NCBI GenBank assembly: GCA_047495785.1
Contig: JBLDXI010000046.1
Coordinates: 1,364,001 to 1,428,000 of the forward strand
From: Lepidodermella squamata
Lineage: Eukaryota > Gastrotricha
Direction of reading: 5' to 3'
Length of the DNA stretch: 64,000 nt
Numbering within the stretch: position 1 is the stretch's first letter; every line of letters starts with the position of its first letter. Both the position numbers and the translations under genes were made by a program. This document shows, one piece after another, positions 34,855 to 46,722 of this stretch. Under the pieces are notes generated by a model. The model did no database searches and was not told the origin of the DNA. It saw nothing but the letters and a program-made list of their open reading frames with translations.

Positions 34855-34996
34855 TTAGAAAACGTAATGAAATCAAGTCGTTCGAACAAGTAACACCGCC
34901 ATATCGCCATTTATACTTAATTTATTAGCATAAGTATCTCAATACAGAAGTTGACCAAGCAAGATGTTGGAGTTATAGCTTTATTTGTATTGAATT

Positions 34997-35102
34997 GATG
35001 ATCAAACTTGTTCATTAGCTCGTCTATAAGAAACCAGCTAAACCTTATTAATCAAAGCACATCATTCTACATTCTGCCGTTGTTCAGCAGTAATGAAAGA
35101 AA
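34997..35102 (-). promoter_or_regulatory. conserved 3' UTR block of S3 (shared with S4)
   Basis: The downstream UTR of S3 is nearly identical to that of S4 (39201-39305) over about 105 bp, including the words GATCAAACTTGTTCATTAGC, TCGTCTATA and TTATTAATCAAAGCACAT. A minus-strand AATAAA (TTTATT at about 34979) lies just beyond. It may be a post-transcriptional element or a trace of recent duplication. Confidence 0.6.
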
Positions 35103-36254
35103 TTAGCGGCCAGCAGCCAGAGTGGTTGAACCAACAATTTGAGAACAGCCGTTAGAATTACCAGCAGTTTGGCAGGCGGCCAAGCTGCTCCATGGAGTGG
35201 TACCGCCGTTATAAATGGGGCCCTCGCTACCCAAGCAGTTCGGAGTAATTTCCGAAACACGACAACCGCACTTTGTATTGACAGGGTCCTTGCACAGAAC
35301 GAAGGATTTCTACAAAGGGTTAAAGCTCTTTATACTGCAAATAGCAGCACTGATATTCCTTACGTTTGCCAAAGCAGACTTGCATGTGTTGCGCGCAGTT
35401 TCAACGGCAGCTGTGACGTTGGTCGTGGATGAGTCGACTGATGCTTTGAACGGGTCAAGGGAGGTGATGCGCGTCATGCCAGGCGGGCACGTTGTGAAGT
35501 CAGGGAAGCAGTCCGCTTTCAGAGCATTCGTGTTGTTCGGGGCGCAGGCGATGAATGCGTAATATTGAGAGCATGCGCTCAGTGAGTTAAAGCTAGTGGT
35601 GCCAACGGCGATCTCCTGCTCTTTGCCGTCCGAGTTTGTATCGCAGGAGGTACGGCAACGAGGCAGAGCCATCTTGCCTGGTGGCGGCAGATTGGTGGTA
35701 ACCGCCGCAACTGGAGGTGGGGGACTGGGAACGCAGCGCTTGAACGTCCTCGGAACATCACCACACTGCTTGACCCAGAAACGACAAAGCTCGCTGGTCG
35801 GTTGGCTCCACAGGTAGCGCATGCCGAACATGTTGTTGGTGTTGTTCGGGCAGGTTTCCGATCCGAGGTTCGAGTAGGCGCCGCACTTGAAGTTGATCGT
35901 TGAGTAGTTGCGATTGAAGCAGATCAGCTCGTTTTTAGCAATTGTCTGGCGAGGGTAGGGCCGCTCAGCACCAAAATCATTGACACCATCTCGCACTGGG
36001 TTTTTCGGGTCGCTGCCGTCTGTTCCAGCGCCGTAGCCTGTGTCGTTGAGGTACTGGTCGTTGTCCTGGCCTGGAAGAGCCGGAATATCCATCCCGAGTG
36101 GGCGATGGGAAGCCAAGTCGTTGTCGCTCTCTGGTGGGAGCGTGGCGCCCGGAGCTAAAGCCTTGTATCGCCGGTCATTTGTCGTTGTGCAAGACAGGAC
36201 AGCTTGACCGAAGAGGGCAATAGATGCTAGACTGAGAACAAAGTTCTGGATCAT
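35103..36254 (-). CDS. Cys-rich secreted protein S3 (same family, second subgroup)
   Basis: Two exons (35364-36254, 35103-35309), 365 residues. ATG 36254 is used because the upstream in-frame codon at 36266 is TTG. Signal peptide MIQNFVLSLASIALFGQAVL, then SCTTTNDRRY. Family motifs: MDIPALPGQ, RDGVNDFGAE, ICFNRNYSTINFKCGAYS, ETCPNNT, YLWSQPTSELCRFW, CGDVPRTFKRC, YYAFIACAP and DCFPDFTTCPPGMTRI. The region covered by two exons in S1/S2 is one exon here, so the subgroup lost (or the other gained) an intron. The last exon differs from S1/S2: CGCRVSEITPNCLGSEGP and WSSLAACQ. Minus-strand TATA (TTTATATAA, 36309-36317) is about 55 bp upstream. Confidence 0.85.
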
Positions 36255-36308
36255 GTTGATGCTCAAAAAACAAAAAGTTGAATGATTCTGAAATTGAACT
36301 GGTTTAGC

Positions 36309-36317
36309 TTATATAAA
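36309..36317 (-). promoter_or_regulatory. TATA box of S3
   Basis: TTTATATAA on the minus strand, 55-63 bp upstream of the S3 ATG. S4 has CTATATAAA at the matching distance; S1 and S2 have weaker TATA-like boxes at similar distances. This suggests a shared promoter type with short 5' UTRs. Confidence 0.55.
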
Positions 36318-38157
36318 GGTGTTTGCGTAGGCGCGTGAGGCGAATTGCTCCCCCAATTAAGCTATTAATCTTCCGTTTTTATTGCTTGGGCGTAAAGAGG
36401 TGCCCAGTGCTGCTTAAGGTGTCAAGGCGCCTACTTGACGCCAGTTAGCGGCTCAGAACAATAGCGGTTCGTTCACTGTAATCCGATTATCCTCACTGCG
36501 TGACACAGCCGTTGTGTTTCGCTGTTGGAGATCATTGCACCTGTATATCTATATCAGCTGATAGGATTTCGCATCTCTTGAAACAGGATTCCGTGAAATA
36601 CAACCAAGTAGAAATACGCAAGTGGGTGTGAAAGCTGAAATGATCGTATTCAGTACTGACATTACAGCTTAAGATCCAAATAAAGCCACACTTTAAGAAA
36701 ACACCAATGCCAACTAGCACTTGGTCAGGTGATTATTTATAGGCTGCTTTGATTTGGTGAAACAGAACTTTTCGGGCAAAGAATGACAACAAATTTGCAG
36801 AATTTTTTTGAATTTCTTTCCGTTTTATCCTAAGCTATTCCGTACTGTTATTCATTCGTGACGATAGGTACTGCAAATATTTTTCGATGAAGGAATTACT
36901 GCTGCCGCTAGTTACCCGTAGCAAACTGGGCCCGGTAACTCCTTCTCGTGTTGCAGAACGGTTGAATTCGAAATGAAACCATGTTATATGTAATTAATAG
37001 TTTCTAAGCATGAGCCTAATGACATGTTGTTGTTTATTAAGCTGGATTTATTAATGACTGTTGCGTAAAACTTGTGCTGAAGTTGGGCGCGCTTAGGCGA
37101 CGAGGGCAAAGCGAGAGAATAGTAGGGTTCTGCGCGAACGATAGAACTTCGGATGGCGCTGCTACGGTAGAATAAACTGTCGAATCCGAGTAGCTGAGTA
37201 GTAAAATCACAAGCGCTACAAGCGCCTAGCGAAACAAGGTTTTAGCGGGCTTATTAATGACATCAATTTTTGAAATTAGGATATACTATTTTTGCGTGCG
37301 CCTAAGTCAAGAGAAGGCAATTAGTCAATTGTGATACGAATTTATTGGGCTGCCGCTTGTTTCGTGTTTAAACAAGAAATAGTACGCTCAGTAGCTACAA
37401 AAACCGCTGGGGTGTGGGTATCTACAAAACACCCCGCAAAAGTTGCAGCTGAATTTTCAGTAAGAATTAAATGCAAATGTTCCCGCCGATAATTTGAAAG
37501 TCGTTTATCACAAGATAACTGGGCCGCTTTCCTCTAGTTAAATAGCTGGAGCACGTCGACCCAGCGCTGGTACCTCAAGCTCGAGTCGCATAGTTCGGCC
37601 ACCTTCGGCCAGGAAAATTATCAGCGCATTATATGGAGCTCGCCTCACTTAGGAGCTGATGTAGCTTCCGGAATTTTCTAACGCGCAAGCTCTGAAGTAC
37701 ATAATATAAGTCCGAACCGTAGCGCTTATAAATCTACCCGCTGTTTCAGTTTTCATCAGTGGTTCGCAAATACCTTTCACCACGTGCACAAGAGTGGCGC
37801 ATGCGGCCGGTCCTGCGTGCGCCACTGATTTATTCTTATGCATTCTCCTCAACTAACCAATTAAAAGGATATAATTTTCAGATTTTTTCAAAAATTATTT
37901 GGTTTTCCGCGAATTGTACCAAGTTGGACGTGGACCTTCATATGTCATAGGTCTAAATGGGTACATTCGAAACAAAAATCGGTCTATCACGCCTTTTAAT
38001 TATATATTGATTTGACTACAGGGTTGAATCATATATGTATATAACTGCGAGTTCCAGCCTTTGAATGCAAAACGTCGGGGCTTTATGATCAAAACTTTCT
38101 GTACCTCATGAGACTTTGTTATAGACCCAGGACTTATTCAGGGAAGCAAGAAATACC
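36318..38157. other. intergenic region upstream of S3
   Basis: 1.8 kb with no recognised gene; frames of 60-70 residues lack domains. It leads into the foldback element at 38158. Confidence 0.5.
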
Positions 38158-38501
38158 CTACATTGTGGAACCACTGGTAAGTTGAACCTTGGCGCGCACG
38201 CTGATTGGTCAATCGATCGTTGCTAATGACTCCGGAATGAAACATTTCCGTCGTGCGATCCACTAATAAATTATTTTACATTTATGTAAAAAATTACCTT
38301 GCCACGCCCTCTGCCCGGTTTCCATTGACCACGAGCGTAAACTCCATATTAAACGTGGTAAATTGCTGCGGCAAAAAACACTTGTTGGAAAAATTCTAAT
38401 GGATCGCACGACAGAACGTTTCATCCGGGAGTCATAGCAACGATCGATTGACCAATCAGCGTGAGCATTGGATTGGACTTTCAAGTGTTCACACAATGTA
38501 G
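38158..38501. mobile_element. 344-bp foldback element with about 110-bp terminal inverted repeats
   Basis: Ends CTACATTGTG...CACAATGTAG. The arms fold over about 110 bp, including nearly perfect CACGCTGATTGGTCAATCGA and TCGTGCGATCCA blocks, with a unique centre around 38275-38390. The target duplication is not certain: TA at both edges (within CTA/TAG) would fit a Tc1/mariner-type MITE. No coding capacity. Confidence 0.75.
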
Positions 38502-39200
38502 AATCAGACAGAAAGCACTTCACGAAGTCAAACCATAGAAAAACATTGTAAATGCATAAGTAATTAGTGACAGGAAATAAAACAGTCGAGCGAAGCGAGC
38601 AAAAAGTTTTGCTATTTGCTCTCTGAAAAAGCCGAAAATAAAAACCCTCTAACCTATGAAACTACTATCAAGTGGGGAAATGGCCTTTCAGACTGAGTTA
38701 GCTCAAAGACCTCGCGTGTGCCAATGCGCATGCGTGTGAAACCGATCTTCCGAAATGCGCCAATGCGCACGGGTGCGCCAGCGAACCGCTGGTTTTCATG
38801 GCTTTTAAGATCAACTGCCCTTTTTATGTTTATCTGCATCTATTTTTAACGAAATTGGGTTCAACTCAATCTCAATCTTACGTTGATTTCACCCAATTTT
38901 ATATGTTACTATCTTTTTCTATATCAATGTTCCGGGGAGACGCATGTGAGTTTACCTATGAAGTATGAAGGCAGTGCCATCGAATCTATAAAAGGCTTCA
39001 ACGCAACAGCTAAAAGCTTTACAACTATTTTATTTGTTTTCAGAAAACTCTGGGGCTATTCAACTAATTACTATTATTAGCTTAATCTCACACCAGCGGA
39101 TGCGAGTGCTCAATAACTTTTATCACCTTAAAATTCGAGGGCATAAATTATAATGAATAATCGAAATTTTCAGCATGTAAGCTTTATTAGCATTGCATTG
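38502..39200. other. intergenic region downstream of S4
   Basis: No gene recognised. The S4 poly(A) signal (TTTATT, minus-strand AATAAA) is near 39183. Confidence 0.45.
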
Positions 39201-39305
39201 TTGATCAAACTTGTTCATTAGCTCGTCTATAGGAAATCAGCTTAACCTTATTAATCAAAGCACATTATCCTGCATTCTGCCGTTGTTCAGCAGTAATGAA
39301 AGAAA
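39201..39305 (-). promoter_or_regulatory. conserved 3' UTR block of S4 (shared with S3)
   Basis: Partner of the S3 block at 34997-35102. Shared words run from GATCAAACTTGTTCATTAGC to CAGCAGTAATGAAAGAAATT, with only a handful of substitutions. Confidence 0.6.
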
Positions 39306-40463
39306 TTAGCGACCAGCAGCCGCGGTGGTTGAACCAACCATCTTAGTACAGCTGTTAGCAGCGTCGGCACCAGCAGCTTGGCAGGCGGCCAAGTTGGTCC
39401 ATGCATTGCCACCGTTAAGAATGGTAGACTCACCAGTCAAGCAGGTCGAAGTAACTGCCGATACGCGGCAACCGCAGTTGCTGGTGGTGGTATCCTTGCA
39501 GAGAATGTATTGTTGCTAAAAAATGAAAAAAGCTGTTACAACTGCAAATGATGAGCTGTTAATCTTCCTTACAGCAGCCAAGTCAGTCCTGCATGATTGG
39601 TATGCAGTTGCAACGGCGGCTGTGACGTTACTCGTTGAAAAGTCGACTGATGCTTTGTACGGGCCGAGAGTGGTTATGCGCGTCATGCCGCCCGGGCACT
39701 GGGTAAAGTCAGGGAAGCAGTCCGCTTTCTTAGCGTTTATGTTGTTCGGGGCACAGGCAATGTATGCGTAGTAGAATGCACAGTCGCTAAGCTTGCTGAA
39801 GGTGGACGTGCCGAGTGTAACCTGCTGCTCCTTACCGTCAGAGTTTGCATCGCAGGAAACGCGACAGCGGGGCAGGAACATTTTGCCGGCTGGCGGCAGA
39901 CTGCTGCTCGCCCCGGCAACTGTAGGAGGCGTGGGAACGCAGCGCATGAACGTCTTGGTCGTAATATCCCCACACTGCTTGATCCAGAAACGGAGAGCCT
40001 CGCTGGTCGGCTGGCTCCACAGGTAACGCAAGCCGAACAGGCTGTTGGTGTTGTTAGGGCAGGTCTCTGATCCGAGGTTCGAGTAGGCGCCGCATTTGAA
40101 GTTTATTGTTGAGTAATTGCGACTGAAGCAAACCATCTCGTTTTTAGCAACTGTCTGGCGAGGATATGGCCGCTCACATCCAAAGTCGTTGATGCCATCT
40201 CGTACTGGGTTTTTCGGATCGCTGCCGTCTGTTCCAGCGCCGTAGCCAGTGTCGTTGAGATACTGGTCGTTGTCCTGGCCTGGAATAGCAGGAATGTCTT
40301 GTCCAAGCGGGCGATGGGAAGCCAAGTCGTTGTCAGTTTCTGGCGGGAGAGTAGCACCTGGCGCCAGAGCCTTGTAGCTTCGTTCGGGTGATGTGCTGCA
40401 CGAGAGGACGCACTGGCCGAAAAGTGCGATCGCAGCAGCAGTCGGGACCAATAGCTTGAACAT
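39306..40463 (-). CDS. Cys-rich secreted protein S4 (paralog of S3)
   Basis: Two exons (39573-40463, 39306-39515), 366 residues, with the intron at the same place as in S3. Signal peptide MFKLLVPTAAAIALFGQCVL, then SCSTSPERSY. Motifs QDIPAIPGQ, YLNDTGYGAGTDGSDPKNPV (identical to S3), RDGINDFGCE, VCFSRNYSTINFKCGAYS, YLWSQPTSEALRFW, YYAYIACAP, DCFPDFTQCPGGMTRI, and last-exon CGCRVSAVTSTCLTGES and WTNLAACQ. FGCE has a Cys where the other three members have Ala. Expression may be high: the gene has a strong TATA, short UTRs and compact structure. Function unknown; a secreted structural or defensive role is only a guess. Confidence 0.85.
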
Positions 40464-40510
40464 CTTTGTAAATTTATTGAATGAGAATACTGTTCGTTAA
40501 AGTTTTCTGG

Positions 40511-40520
40511 TTTATATAGG
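40511..40520 (-). promoter_or_regulatory. TATA box of S4
   Basis: CCTATATAAA on the minus strand, about 50 bp upstream of the S4 start codon. Confidence 0.55.
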
Positions 40521-41893
40521 CGATGCCCGCATGCGTAGGCTTTTGAGATTTTGTTGGATCAGCATTCAAGTTAGCTTTCCTTTTTGGCGCCTTTCTCAAT
40601 AGGCTAGGCAACAATCATAACAATCATAACAGCGAGTAACAAAAACAATGAGCACGCCGCCCACTGATCTGCTTTCAGCATCATTGTTTGCTAGTTCACC
40701 ACTCGAGCTAGAAGCAATAATTAAGCATCATGAGAAAATTATTCCCAGGTTTTTTACTCGGATTCAATAGAGAACATGAGACGATTAATCTCATGTTATC
40801 CCCCTCGTTGGCGTTACACCATGCAATCGGCTTGCGAAGAAAAGCCGCTTTTCCTCCGAAGTTTTTTGCCTGCGAACAATAGCGAAACTCGAACAAGCAA
40901 CGCGTGTACTGCGTCCTGCGCACTTAACGCCCTCGACCCGCCTCAGAGAATTTACTAAAACCACTGATCTTCAGTAATCATATCACATACAATATCATGG
41001 TCATTGTCGTAGGCAATTTTGGCATTCGCGACACCGTTGTTGTTGTACTGGTTAACGCCCCCAGTTCACGAGTTTTTTAGCTAGGTGTTTTCTTACTAAA
41101 AGCTTGGCATGACCTTATTCTCTTGTGACGCCTGCGGATTAATATAGCTGGTATAGCTGAGTTTGTTTTCCGTTTTCACTTCAAGCCAAAACACGTGATG
41201 TCCGCCTCGAATATCTCACCTTCAGTCGTTAGATCAGCTTAGGATCCGTTTTTTCACAGCCTCGCTAACCTTCTCGCAAACATGAGCGATCTCAGAACCG
41301 GGCCGCCGAGACGCCCGTGCGCGAAAGGATTACTTCAATCCGATTGCTTTCTCTTAAATTCTCAAGATTATTTATTAAAAACAAAGCACCATAGCAGTAA
41401 GTTTGGCCAAATTACTGGGGCATTAGGGTTTTGCAATAATAGCTGACACCCACTGCACAAAACGTCATTCTAATTGTAATTTTTCACACAGCCTGATGAG
41501 AGGTGTTTTCGCATTTTTAAGCTTTTTGTTAAGGCTGCGATCTAGAAAAGGCTTTTTCATTGTTGTTTTTCATTGTTATTATTCAGCACCGGCAGCTTTA
41601 TACTGAATTGCACCCACGCTTAAAAAAAGGTTTTACGTTACCCGCTAATACATGTCAAAATTTCAAAAAGTCAAAACTAGTTACCGAAAATTCCAGCAAA
41701 GGGTTTACCTGTGCAATAAGAAATGAAATAAGTATCTAACAAATAATATGAACAATTTGTCGTATAATTCCACGATGCGACGAGCTTATTGGCTTATCGG
41801 GAATTACTGTGAAAAATATTGGTATTTTGCCGTCAGTTTATTATTCGTCCAATCAGTCCTATGAAAATATCGAACTTCTAAGATTGATTGAAT
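40521..41893. other. intergenic region between S4 and the SLC5 gene
   Basis: 1.4 kb without a recognised gene; the SLC5 3' UTR should occupy the high-numbered end. Nothing repetitive noticed. Confidence 0.45.
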
Positions 41894-44641
41894 TTAAAAT
41901 GAAGTGGTTTTCTGTGTTTCATTTCCTTCCACGATTTCTGCAGGTTCATCGGCGGGAGTTAGTTCAAGGCGAGTTGCAACCTCGTGAATCTGCTTGGGAG
42001 CTTTCGCGTCGTTCTGTTGGTCCGATTTGCAACCGCAGTAATTTCGAACAGCTTCAGTCCACCGTAAGCACCGAGCATTAACAATACCTGGTTTGAACCG
42101 TTTCGGATCATCGCATCCTAAAACAACAATTTTGCAGTGGAAAATTCATTTTGATTTGCCTCAACAAACCGAAGATTGGAGTAAGAAGCAATGCTACAAT
42201 TATGGTTCCCAGTAGTCCTGTCACGCTGTAGTACATGTAGCTTACGCTGTAAAATCGCTCCCAGTCGTCCCTGCGATTCATTTCTACACGTAAACTAAAA
42301 TTAGACTAAGTATTTTCAAAATTTACATGGCATCGAAGTCAACAGGTTTCGTTGGGGAAAATGTTCGGTTTACAGGGTCAATATTCTGGCACCCTTCAGT
42401 TGATTTCTGCAGCGCATTGTAATTTTGAGGAGCGACAAATATGTTTCCGAGAGTTAGCCATATGTTTAGACCCAAGCTAACAAGAACTCCGACCATGGCG
42501 GACTGGAAATTAGGATTTCATAATCGGGCCAGCTATAACCTTATCAAACAAACCTGCCACTTTATGAACGGTAGATAGATTCCAGCTACGAAAACGCCGA
42601 AAACCGGGCCTCCAAACGCGGAAGTCAACCCAAGGGCTGCATCAAGTATTCCTGGTACTTGTTGAACAATCAGAATGAGGAGTATCGTTATAACACCGAA
42701 AAATAGAGCTGTTAATATGTGAATTTGTGCAAGTCTTAGTTTCTGAAGATGAAAAAATTGTTACTAAATAGTCGCGTCCATCTGGCTTGCGCTTTTTCGG
42801 TAACGCGGTACTTATCGAACCATAAGTCTTGCGCGAAATCTCTGACTGTGACTGCCCCAAGCCCATTAAGCCCTGAACTGATGGTTGAGAGTGCTCCAGA
42901 AAATAGCATAGCAACAAATAAGCCAGGGAACCCGGGCAGGTCCTCTGATAGTACGTCCATCACGTAAAGAGGCATCAACTGATCCCGTTTCACAATTCGA
43001 TCGCTCACTATCGGATCACAGTGCTGATATCTCGCATACAAAACGATCCCGCACAACCCAGGCAGTAGCATGAACAATAGAAGGCCGGGAATGTTGAGCC
43101 AATACGACCTTGAAATTATCAATTATTAAAATTATTGTTGATTAAAAGATGAATCCATACAGTTGAGCCTGCTTTAGCGTTCTAGCAGATAGGGCGCGTT
43201 GAATCTGAGCTTGGTTTATGCAGTACGTGAAACCCCAGTTGACAGTTCCGCCAAGGACTAATGCCCAGAATGTATGCCGCTTGAGGGGATTAATGTCGAA
43301 ATCCCAAAACTCGATTCGTTCGCCCCGCTCAGCGATAGTCCAAGCCCGCTCGAATAATCCACCTTCGCGAATGGATCCTTGAATTAGAACTGCAAGCAAT
43401 CCTGCCACCATCAGAAACACCTGGAAGACGTCAGTCCACACAGCCGATCTTAAACCTCCCTGTAAAAAAGTAATGCGAGCTTGGGTAATTATTTTTGTGA
43501 TATATCGAACCAATGAAGTGTAAAGGATACAAATCGCAGAGCTAGCTACAGCGCTTATCCACATATTCAGCCCAGTGACCGCTTCCAAAGCAATTGATGG
43601 GGCGTATACCACCATGGCCATATAAATCGTCATGTGTATGATGTAGATAACTGCGCTGACTCTGCGCAAAGAAATCGAAAACCGAGCCTCCAAATACTCA
43701 TAAACGCTGGTAACTCCAAGATTGTAGAAGAAGGGCATGAAGACATGAGCAGCAAATGGCATAAGCAAGAAGTATGATAATCTTCAAAAGTTATGACGTA
43801 ATCAAATGCTAATTAACGCTGAAATGTTTCACGTACCCAACAATCAAATATTGCGTTCCTAATAAAATATGAACAATTAAGCCTTGGTTAGATACATTTA
43901 GCAAACTTACCGTGCGTGTAGATTTCAGATGGAGTTCCAATTAGAGTGATGGCTGACATGAAGCTAGAAATAAGTGACAGCGTCAACGGCGCAACGTGCA
44001 TGGAGCGGCTGGCAAGCAAAAAATCAGCCGTTGTTGGATCTGTGTGGACTCTACGTTGCTTGAACCACGCGAAAGCGGCAAAGCCCACTCCAATTATACA
44101 TGAAATAGCAAGAAACAAGGCAAATATCGCATAATCGATTTCAGAAAAAGTTTTCTGGCCCAGCACTGTGCAAAATTTATTTATTAACTATTGTTATAAA
44201 TAAATTCTCGTACCTGTCTCGACCAAATTGAAAACTGTGTTCACCGTTTGACTTGTTCCGCTACATTTCGCTGAGAATGTATATGAGATAAAGTGTTGGG
44301 GCTGTGTGCTATCGACAGAAAACGTCAGCGCGGTAGAATTGGCCTATGCATGTTTCATCAGCGCTTTCAACTTTCGAATATAATCTTGCATACATAAAAA
44401 TGGGTTTGATCATAAACGTCTCCAGAAGACAGCGATCTTGCTTTAGGATTCACCGCTACATCATCGAAATAAAGCAGCGGATCAACCAACTCAGCACCCG
44501 CAGTGGCGCAGGATGTCGTGAATCTTTTGTTCCTGGCCGTATAATAAAATCGGCCACAGTCGATTGAGCAAGCTGCAAAAAAATATTCGTCAGACAACAA
44601 TTTCTATGTTTGACCGGTGACAGATTCTAACCTGCTGTCAT
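41894..44641 (-). CDS. SLC5-type sodium-coupled solute symporter with N-terminal ectodomain
   Basis: Na+-driven uptake carrier of the SLC5 family, nearest in motif to monocarboxylate/multivitamin transporters. Twelve exons: 44632-44641, 44418-44572, 44214-44343, 43911-44165, 43837-43858 (22 nt), 43511-43781, 43161-43459, 42805-43108, 42554-42742, 42327-42502, 42170-42294 and 41894-42117, 719 residues. Family text: FSEIDYAIFALFLAISCIIG, GTPSEIYTHGTQYLIVGLSY, TSVYEYLEARF, GGLRSAVWTDVFQ, FPGLFVAMLFSGALSTISSG, AVTVRDF. A tail CGCKSDQQNDAK follows the last helix. About 110 residues with paired cysteines (CSIDCGRF, TTSC, SAKCSG) precede TM1. SLC5 proteins have an extracellular N-terminus, so this is an added ectodomain. 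The first exon (MTA) may not be the true start. One inferred intron is only 32 bp (42295-42326). Confidence 0.83.
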
Positions 44642-46722
44642 TTCTGAACAAAACTTTCATATAGTTCCACCTCGATTCTGAGAGACTGGGCAGTGCAGCT
44701 GAGTTGACACTTGACTTATTATCGCCACAACGTTATCGCGTAACAGAAAGCGGTATTCTTTGCGGAGAGTTTTTTTATCATTTCTTTGTATCGCCGACAG
44801 TGACTTTAGCATACTGATGCTTATCACCACTATGAATCAATGAATCGCGTTATACTATCAATCGCTTCCTTCATGATCAATGATACCACAACCTAATGAT
44901 ACTGATTTCTGAGATCACATAAAAACCAAGTAATGTTGCTAGTCCCAACTTGAATTACAGTCTGTTTGATGCGATGTGCAACTATCTTCGGTTTTAATAT
45001 TTTCCCAAAAACAGGCAGCGGTGGTTTGAGACATTTACAAGATTAACATCGCATATAAACCCGCCTATATCGTACATTGGATATTTCTTAAGAATCGATT
45101 GGATATTTCTTAAAAATAAATAATTTTCTGCCCACAAAAATGTCGGCTGACAACTCTTTCGCGTTGAAGTCATCCAAACTTTGCGCGTTTCGCATGGATC
45201 GGAGACTGCAGGCGTTTCTTTGTGATCTTTTACTGGGCATTTTCGTGGCTTTGAAGAGCAACCTTCATCCAGCCCCAGTTTCGGTCGAATCCAGAACAAA
45301 TGAGCATCAACTCGATTTCCGCTTCATCTACAAAAGCATATTTCTGACGAACGATATTGACTCATTGCTGTTATAATGATGGAAAAAACAGCAGCTAATA
45401 GAGAGGATCGAGCATAATAAAGAGGAAACCGGTGAAAATTTTCCGTTGCCGAAATCAATGCTGGTCAGTAACTAACAAAGCAGCAAGGGACACGGCACAC
45501 GAAGGTCGAACAGCCAGATTGCAAAATAATAACCTGCAGCGATTGTTGTGCATTAATGTCATAAATATTATCGATTAATTTTATTTCATGAATTTAATTT
45601 TCGGTTTTATTTTTATAATAAATATGTTAAATATTTTCACAAGTTTTTCTAAATTATTTTCGGATTATTTACCGATCAAAAAAGCCAAAACGATAAGAAA
45701 AGTGACTGTTACTTTTACAGGTAAACGGGTTGGCTCCCATTTGGCACCGTCTACCGTTTGGCCCAACACTCTGCTGGACATCTTCCCGTCGCTAAACCTA
45801 GTTGAATCTCGAGTCCTAATATGTGTATCCTAATAAATCTTGCTAGAATCATGTATCATGTTGTTTAATATACTTTATACTTATCCATATCCCAGAGGCG
45901 TGATTAACTCAACGGTTCATGGTATGTAATATGCTGAACGTAGAATCCATATAATTTGATGACAGAAAGGTGTGAGTGCATCGCTGCTCCAACTTACAAC
46001 CCACAGTTCACAGTTCAGTTCTACAACTTCTGAGCGCTTAGGGGTCACTAATTCAAATCTTGGAAGTGCTTAATGATTAACAAGTAAAGCGCGTGAGATA
46101 TTTTTTACAAGCAGGATATAAGATCAGCTTGGGCAGTTTTGCCTAGCAGTTCTTTGCAATAAGTATGCAATTCGTGACTGGTGCTTTTAATTCACCCTGG
46201 GCTTTTCGGTGGCGAATTCAATCTGACCTTGGTTGGCTTTAACTCATAACCGTGCTTCTTAGCCATACTTGAATGCTAAATGCTATAAGTAACATATCAC
46301 ATATCACCGAGGATGACATTTTATCCATCATTTCATTATGCATTATTCAGTTAGGAAATGACGCGATCCTCCATCCTCCTTTAATCTTAACCTGAATTTC
46401 TAGCTACCAATATCCAAGGTCAAGAATTCTATCTTGTCTCTGAAAATCAATTATTTTGGAAGTGCAGTTTTTGGTGTGCTGAATTTAGAGTAAAGCGTTT
46501 GTTAGTCATACCTGCTTGATTTTCAATTTTGTAGTGGATTCTTGTATCATGAGGATGGCGAATCTTCAAGGTCATATGCAGCTCTTGCATACCTAGTTTT
46601 CTGTTTGTTTGTAACACGTTTTCACGCATTGATATATCAGCAGCTTCGAAAAACACCAATTTATTAACGAAGTCATGTTTTAGATAGATATATTTAAACA
46701 ATGAGATATTGACATAATTGTG
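44642..46722. other. 2-kb divergent intergenic region
   Basis: Between the SLC5 gene (minus) and JIP3 (plus). Probably holds both promoters and perhaps an upstream SLC5 exon. Frames at 44994-45299 and 46447-46701 (minus) show no domain and I do not call them. Confidence 0.5.

Noticed and set aside
33632-34876. Many overlapping Arg/Ser-rich frames on both strands
   Set aside because: They are translations of GC-rich repeat words within the two foldback elements.
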